Shown: positions 5,338 to 5,682 of the stretch, one piece after another
Numbering within the stretch: position 1 is the stretch's first letter
Layout: the number at the start of each line of letters is the position of its first letter
From: Bacteroidota bacterium
GTDB taxonomy: Bacteria > Bacteroidota > Bacteroidia > Chitinophagales > LD1
DNA: 5,682 nucleotides
Direction: 5' to 3'
Assembly: GCA_028288545.1 (NCBI GenBank)
Contig: JAQBNQ010000261.1
Location: forward strand, 1-5,682
The notes under the pieces: generated by a model
What the model saw: the letters and a program-made list of their open reading frames with translations, nothing else
Database searches by the model: none
What the model was told of the DNA's origin: nothing
Position numbers and translations under genes: made by a program

Positions 5338-5682
5338 AAAACAAGATTCCCGTAATAGCCGTAGTGCTGGGGATGATATTTATTTCATCCTGCAAAATCG
5401 CGGGTCCCGCCTTTAAGACCATTCAGAATGTCGAATTTCAGGGTATTGGAAAAAAGGGTCTTAAACTGGGTACCGAAGCTGTTTTTAATAATCCCAACAA
5501 ACTTAAATTCAGGATAACAGATATTGATCTGAATGTTGTGTTAGACAACCGCCTCATAGGAACCCTTGGCGAAAAAACGGATATACTGATAAAAAAGAAA
5601 AGTGATTTTATCCTTCCGGTTAGTTTCAATATAAAACCTGAGGGAACTATCCTGGATAACCTTAAAACGCTGTGGAACATTA
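5334..5682 (+). CDS. LEA14/WHy-like lipoprotein, 3' end outside window
   Basis: The 116 visible residues start MKNKIPVIAVVLGMIFISSC, a classical Bacteroidota lipoprotein signal with C20 as the lipidated residue. The mature part carries the LEA type 2 core: LKLGTEAVFNNPNKLKF (NPN at 53-55), then ITDIDLNVVLDNRLIGTLG, then FILPVSFNIKP, strand for strand like the preceding protein (NPN, variable strand, (I/L)IG turn, extended strand with alternating hydrophobic residues). The two are therefore probably distant paralogues in one operon. Start and previous stop share ATGA (4-bp overlap), so translation is likely coupled. The C-terminus lies outside the window. The lipoprotein call is firm and the fold call fairly firm; the role is unknown. 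Confidence 0.85.
   Translation, partial: MKNKIPVIAVVLGMIFISSCKIAGPAFKTIQNVEFQGIGKKGLKLGTEAVFNNPNKLKFRITDIDLNVVLDNRLIGTLGEKTDILIKKKSDFILPVSFNIKPEGTILDNLKTLWNI

Noticed and set aside
5438..5680. 80-residue minus-strand open frame opposite the LEA14-like lipoprotein
   Set aside because: The plus strand carries a lipoprotein signal and a conserved core in the coupled frame; the opposite frame has none.

Overview
The window looks like chromosomal DNA of a member of the Bacteroidota, most likely a Sphingobacteriales-type genome. The signs are moderate GC, start codons without a visible Shine-Dalgarno sequence, lipoprotein signal peptides ending in SC, a PAS-rich histidine kinase with a small single-domain response regulator, and a paired LEA14-like protein set. 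The taxonomic call is inference from style, not from a marker gene.

Layout. Positions 1-2651 (minus strand) hold a two-gene signalling unit: an 8-helix membrane sensor histidine kinase with two PAS domains (264-2651), then a CheY-like receiver protein (1-273, cut by the window edge). The two overlap by 10 bp. A divergent 200-bp gap with an 18-bp imperfect palindrome leads to two plus-strand genes for envelope proteins: a tiny Tyr-rich secreted protein (2852-3097) and a lipocalin-like lipoprotein (3160-3621). A weak terminator-like hairpin lies between them. Converging on these is a minus-strand pair, a P-loop nucleotide kinase-like protein (4174-4728) followed 8 bp later by a dCMP/cytidine-type deaminase (3662-4165). 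Last comes a plus-strand pair of LEA14/WHy-like proteins, one with a membrane anchor (4888-5337) and one lipoprotein (5334-5682, partial), overlapping as ATGA.

How the parts work together. Kinase and receiver are probably a cognate phosphorelay. The P-loop protein and the deaminase are probably one nucleotide-metabolism operon; their order matches the P-loop/deaminase fusion seen in AvcD-type anti-phage dCTP/dCMP deaminases, which makes this pair the most interesting biology here, although a housekeeping role (dUMP supply) is at least as likely. The LEA14-like pair probably works at the cell envelope.

The most striking non-coding structure is in the 159-bp divergent gap between the P-loop gene and the LEA14-like pair: five tandem 7-bp units (consensus AACnGTA, 4841-4875) that also form a 28-bp near-palindrome, plus a further inverted copy of the same motif at 4795-4803. 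I see no tRNA, rRNA, CRISPR array, insertion sequence or prophage gene.
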